From contig ATWE01000013.1 in assembly GCA_000421085.1 (NCBI GenBank), forward strand, positions 1 through 64,000: 64,000 nucleotides of DNA, read 5' to 3'. This document shows, piece by piece, positions 63,055 to 64,000 of this stretch. Position numbers and translations under genes: made by a program. Every line of letters starts with the position of its first letter. Positions within the stretch are counted from its first letter, which is position 1. The notes beneath the pieces are model-generated. The model made no database searches and was not told the origin of the DNA. It saw only the letters and a list, made by a program, of their open reading frames with translations. Origin of the DNA: Ensifer sp. USDA 6670 (GTDB lineage Bacteria > Pseudomonadota > Alphaproteobacteria > Rhizobiales > Rhizobiaceae).

Positions 63055-64000
63055 TCAGAGCGTCCGCGTGACGTGTTCGACGCGGAAGCACTCGATCGTG
63101 TCGCCGGCACGGATGTCCTCGTAGTTCTCGAAGGCCATACCGCATTCCTGGCCGGACTGGACCTCGGAGACTTCGTCCTTGAAGCGCTTGAGCGTCTTGA
63201 GCTTGCCTTCGTGGATGACGACGTTGTCGCGTACCAGACGGACGCCGACGCCGCGTTCGACCTTGCCCTCGGTGACGCGGCAACCCGCGACCTTGCCGAC
63301 CTTGGTGATGTTGAACACCTCCAGGATCTCGGCATTGCCGAGGAAGGTTTCGCGCCGCTCTGGCGACAAGAGACCGGACATCGCCGCCTTCACGTCATCC
63401 ACCAGGTCGTAGATGATGTTGTAGTAGCGGATTTCGATGCCGGCACGCTCGGATGCATCCCGCGCCTGCTTGTTGGCGCGGACGTTGAAGCCGATGATGG
63501 CTGCGTTCGAAGCTTCCGCCAGCGAGACGTCCGACTCGGTGATGCCGCCGGCACCCGAATGAACGATGCGGGCGCGCACTTCGTCGGTGCCGAGCTTGTC
63601 CAGGGCGCCGGAAATCGCTTCGATCGAGCCCTGCACGTCGCCCTTGATGACCAGCGGGAACTCCTTGACACCGGAGGTCTGAAGCTGGGTCATCATCTGC
63701 TCGAGCGAACCGCGCGAACCGGACTGGCGGGCAACCGCCTTCTCGCGGGCGAGCCGCTGGCGATATTCCGAAATCTCGCGCGCCCGGCTTTCGCTCTCGA
63801 CGACGGCGAAGCGATCGCCCGCAGCAGGCGTTCCGGAGAGACCGAGGACCTCGACCGGTGTCGACGGCCCGGCGGCCTTCACATGTTCGCCCTTGTCGTT
63901 GACGAGCGCGCGCACGCGGCCCCACTGGTCGCCTGCGACGATGATCTGGCCCGGAGTGAGCGTACCCTTCTGTACGAGGACGGTCGCAACCGCACCGCGG
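63055..64000 (-). CDS. infB: Translation initiation factor IF-2, C-terminal part (5' end outside window)
   Basis: The frame is open to the window end at 64000 ([20 protein letters not shown] at the edge). The last 315 or so residues cover the end of domain II, domain III and domain IV of IF-2 ([60 protein letters not shown]) and the C-terminal fMet-tRNA binding end ([20 protein letters not shown]). IF-2 delivers initiator tRNA to the 30S subunit. It precedes rbfA and truB in the usual order. Confidence 0.96.
   Translation of the reverse strand, partial: RGAVATVLVQKGTLTPGQIIVAGDQWGRVRALVNDKGEHVKAAGPSTPVEVLGLSGTPAAGDRFAVVESESRAREISEYRQRLAREKAVARQSGSRGSLEQMMTQLQTSGVKEFPLVIKGDVQGSIEAISGALDKLGTDEVRARIVHSGAGGITESDVSLAEASNAAIIGFNVRANKQARDASERAGIEIRYYNIIYDLVDDVKAAMSGLLSPERRETFLGNAEILEVFNITKVGKVAGCRVTEGKVERGVGVRLVRDNVVIHEGKLKTLKRFKDEVSEVQSGQECGMAFENYEDIRAGDTIECFRVEHVTRTL

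Overview
The window is a piece of the main chromosome of a high-GC alphaproteobacterium, almost certainly Rhizobiaceae and most probably Sinorhizobium/Ensifer. The evidence is the repeat families (RIME-like mosaic elements with triple hairpins, short GCGCGTC palindromes, G-rich inverted pairs), the class II EPSP synthase that closely resembles the Agrobacterium CP4 enzyme, an Irr iron regulator with an ICE-type site on mbfA, and the operons infB-rbfA-truB, aroA-cmk-rpsA, fabA-fabB-fabI and infC/rpmI-rplT/pheS-pheT. The species assignment is inference; the gene calls below are read from the sequence.

Layout. 1-0.6 kb: 3' end of an IS110-type transposase, then palindromic repeats. 0.6-13.4 kb: small metabolic and regulatory genes (VOC protein, sigma-like protein, EamA exporter with divergent MarR, quinone reductase and xseA, an XRE/MmyB-type regulator divergent from a membrane protein, Gfo/Idh/MocA and aldo/keto reductases, an M15-like protein, an SDR, a DUF892 ferritin-like protein, a LysR/aldo-keto reductase pair). 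13.6-19.5 kb: NTF2-like protein, then on the minus strand infC (AUU start), rpmI, rplT, pheS, pheT. 19.7-28 kb: hydrolase, BTLCP protease, the iron exporter mbfA under an ICE site, a cyclopropane fatty acid synthase, efp with its modification enzymes epmA and epmB, and an OmpA-type lipoprotein. 28-37 kb: exoD, an XRE-cupin/GNAT/MFS cluster, lepA followed by a ccdAB toxin-antitoxin pair, a GFA protein, rnk, doxX, a SelT/W/H-type protein, a GIY-YIG protein and a tandem repeat array. 37-45 kb: RNase D, a 2-hydroxyacid dehydrogenase, a membrane class III cyclase, tRNA-Leu(CAG), a BA14K protein and a 522-residue largely disordered orphan. 45-49.6 kb: rpsA, cmk and aroA on the minus strand, then a FYDLN protein. 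49.8-55.2 kb: tRNA-Ala(GGC), a YdcF-like protein, a TRIC/YadS-like protein, irr, and the fabA-fabB-fabI operon. 55.4-64 kb, minus strand: an RsmC-like methyltransferase, pnp, rpsO, an HWE histidine kinase, truB, rbfA and the 3' part of infB.

How they work together. Most of the window is translation and RNA metabolism (IF2, IF3, S1, S15, L20, L35, PheRS, EF-P and its lysylation enzymes, EF4, RbfA, TruB, PNPase, RNase D, RsmC), joined by unsaturated fatty acid synthesis and shikimate/CMP kinase genes. Iron control links two distant points: irr at 51.8 kb and its probable target mbfA at 22 kb. Several small regulator-transporter pairs have palindromic operators in their divergent promoters. I see no CRISPR array, prophage or secretion system. 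The items most worth following up are the sigma-like protein with a VOC-like tail, the perfect hairpin over the ccdA ribosome binding site, the tandem repeat array at 36.8-37.2 kb and the 522-residue orphan.
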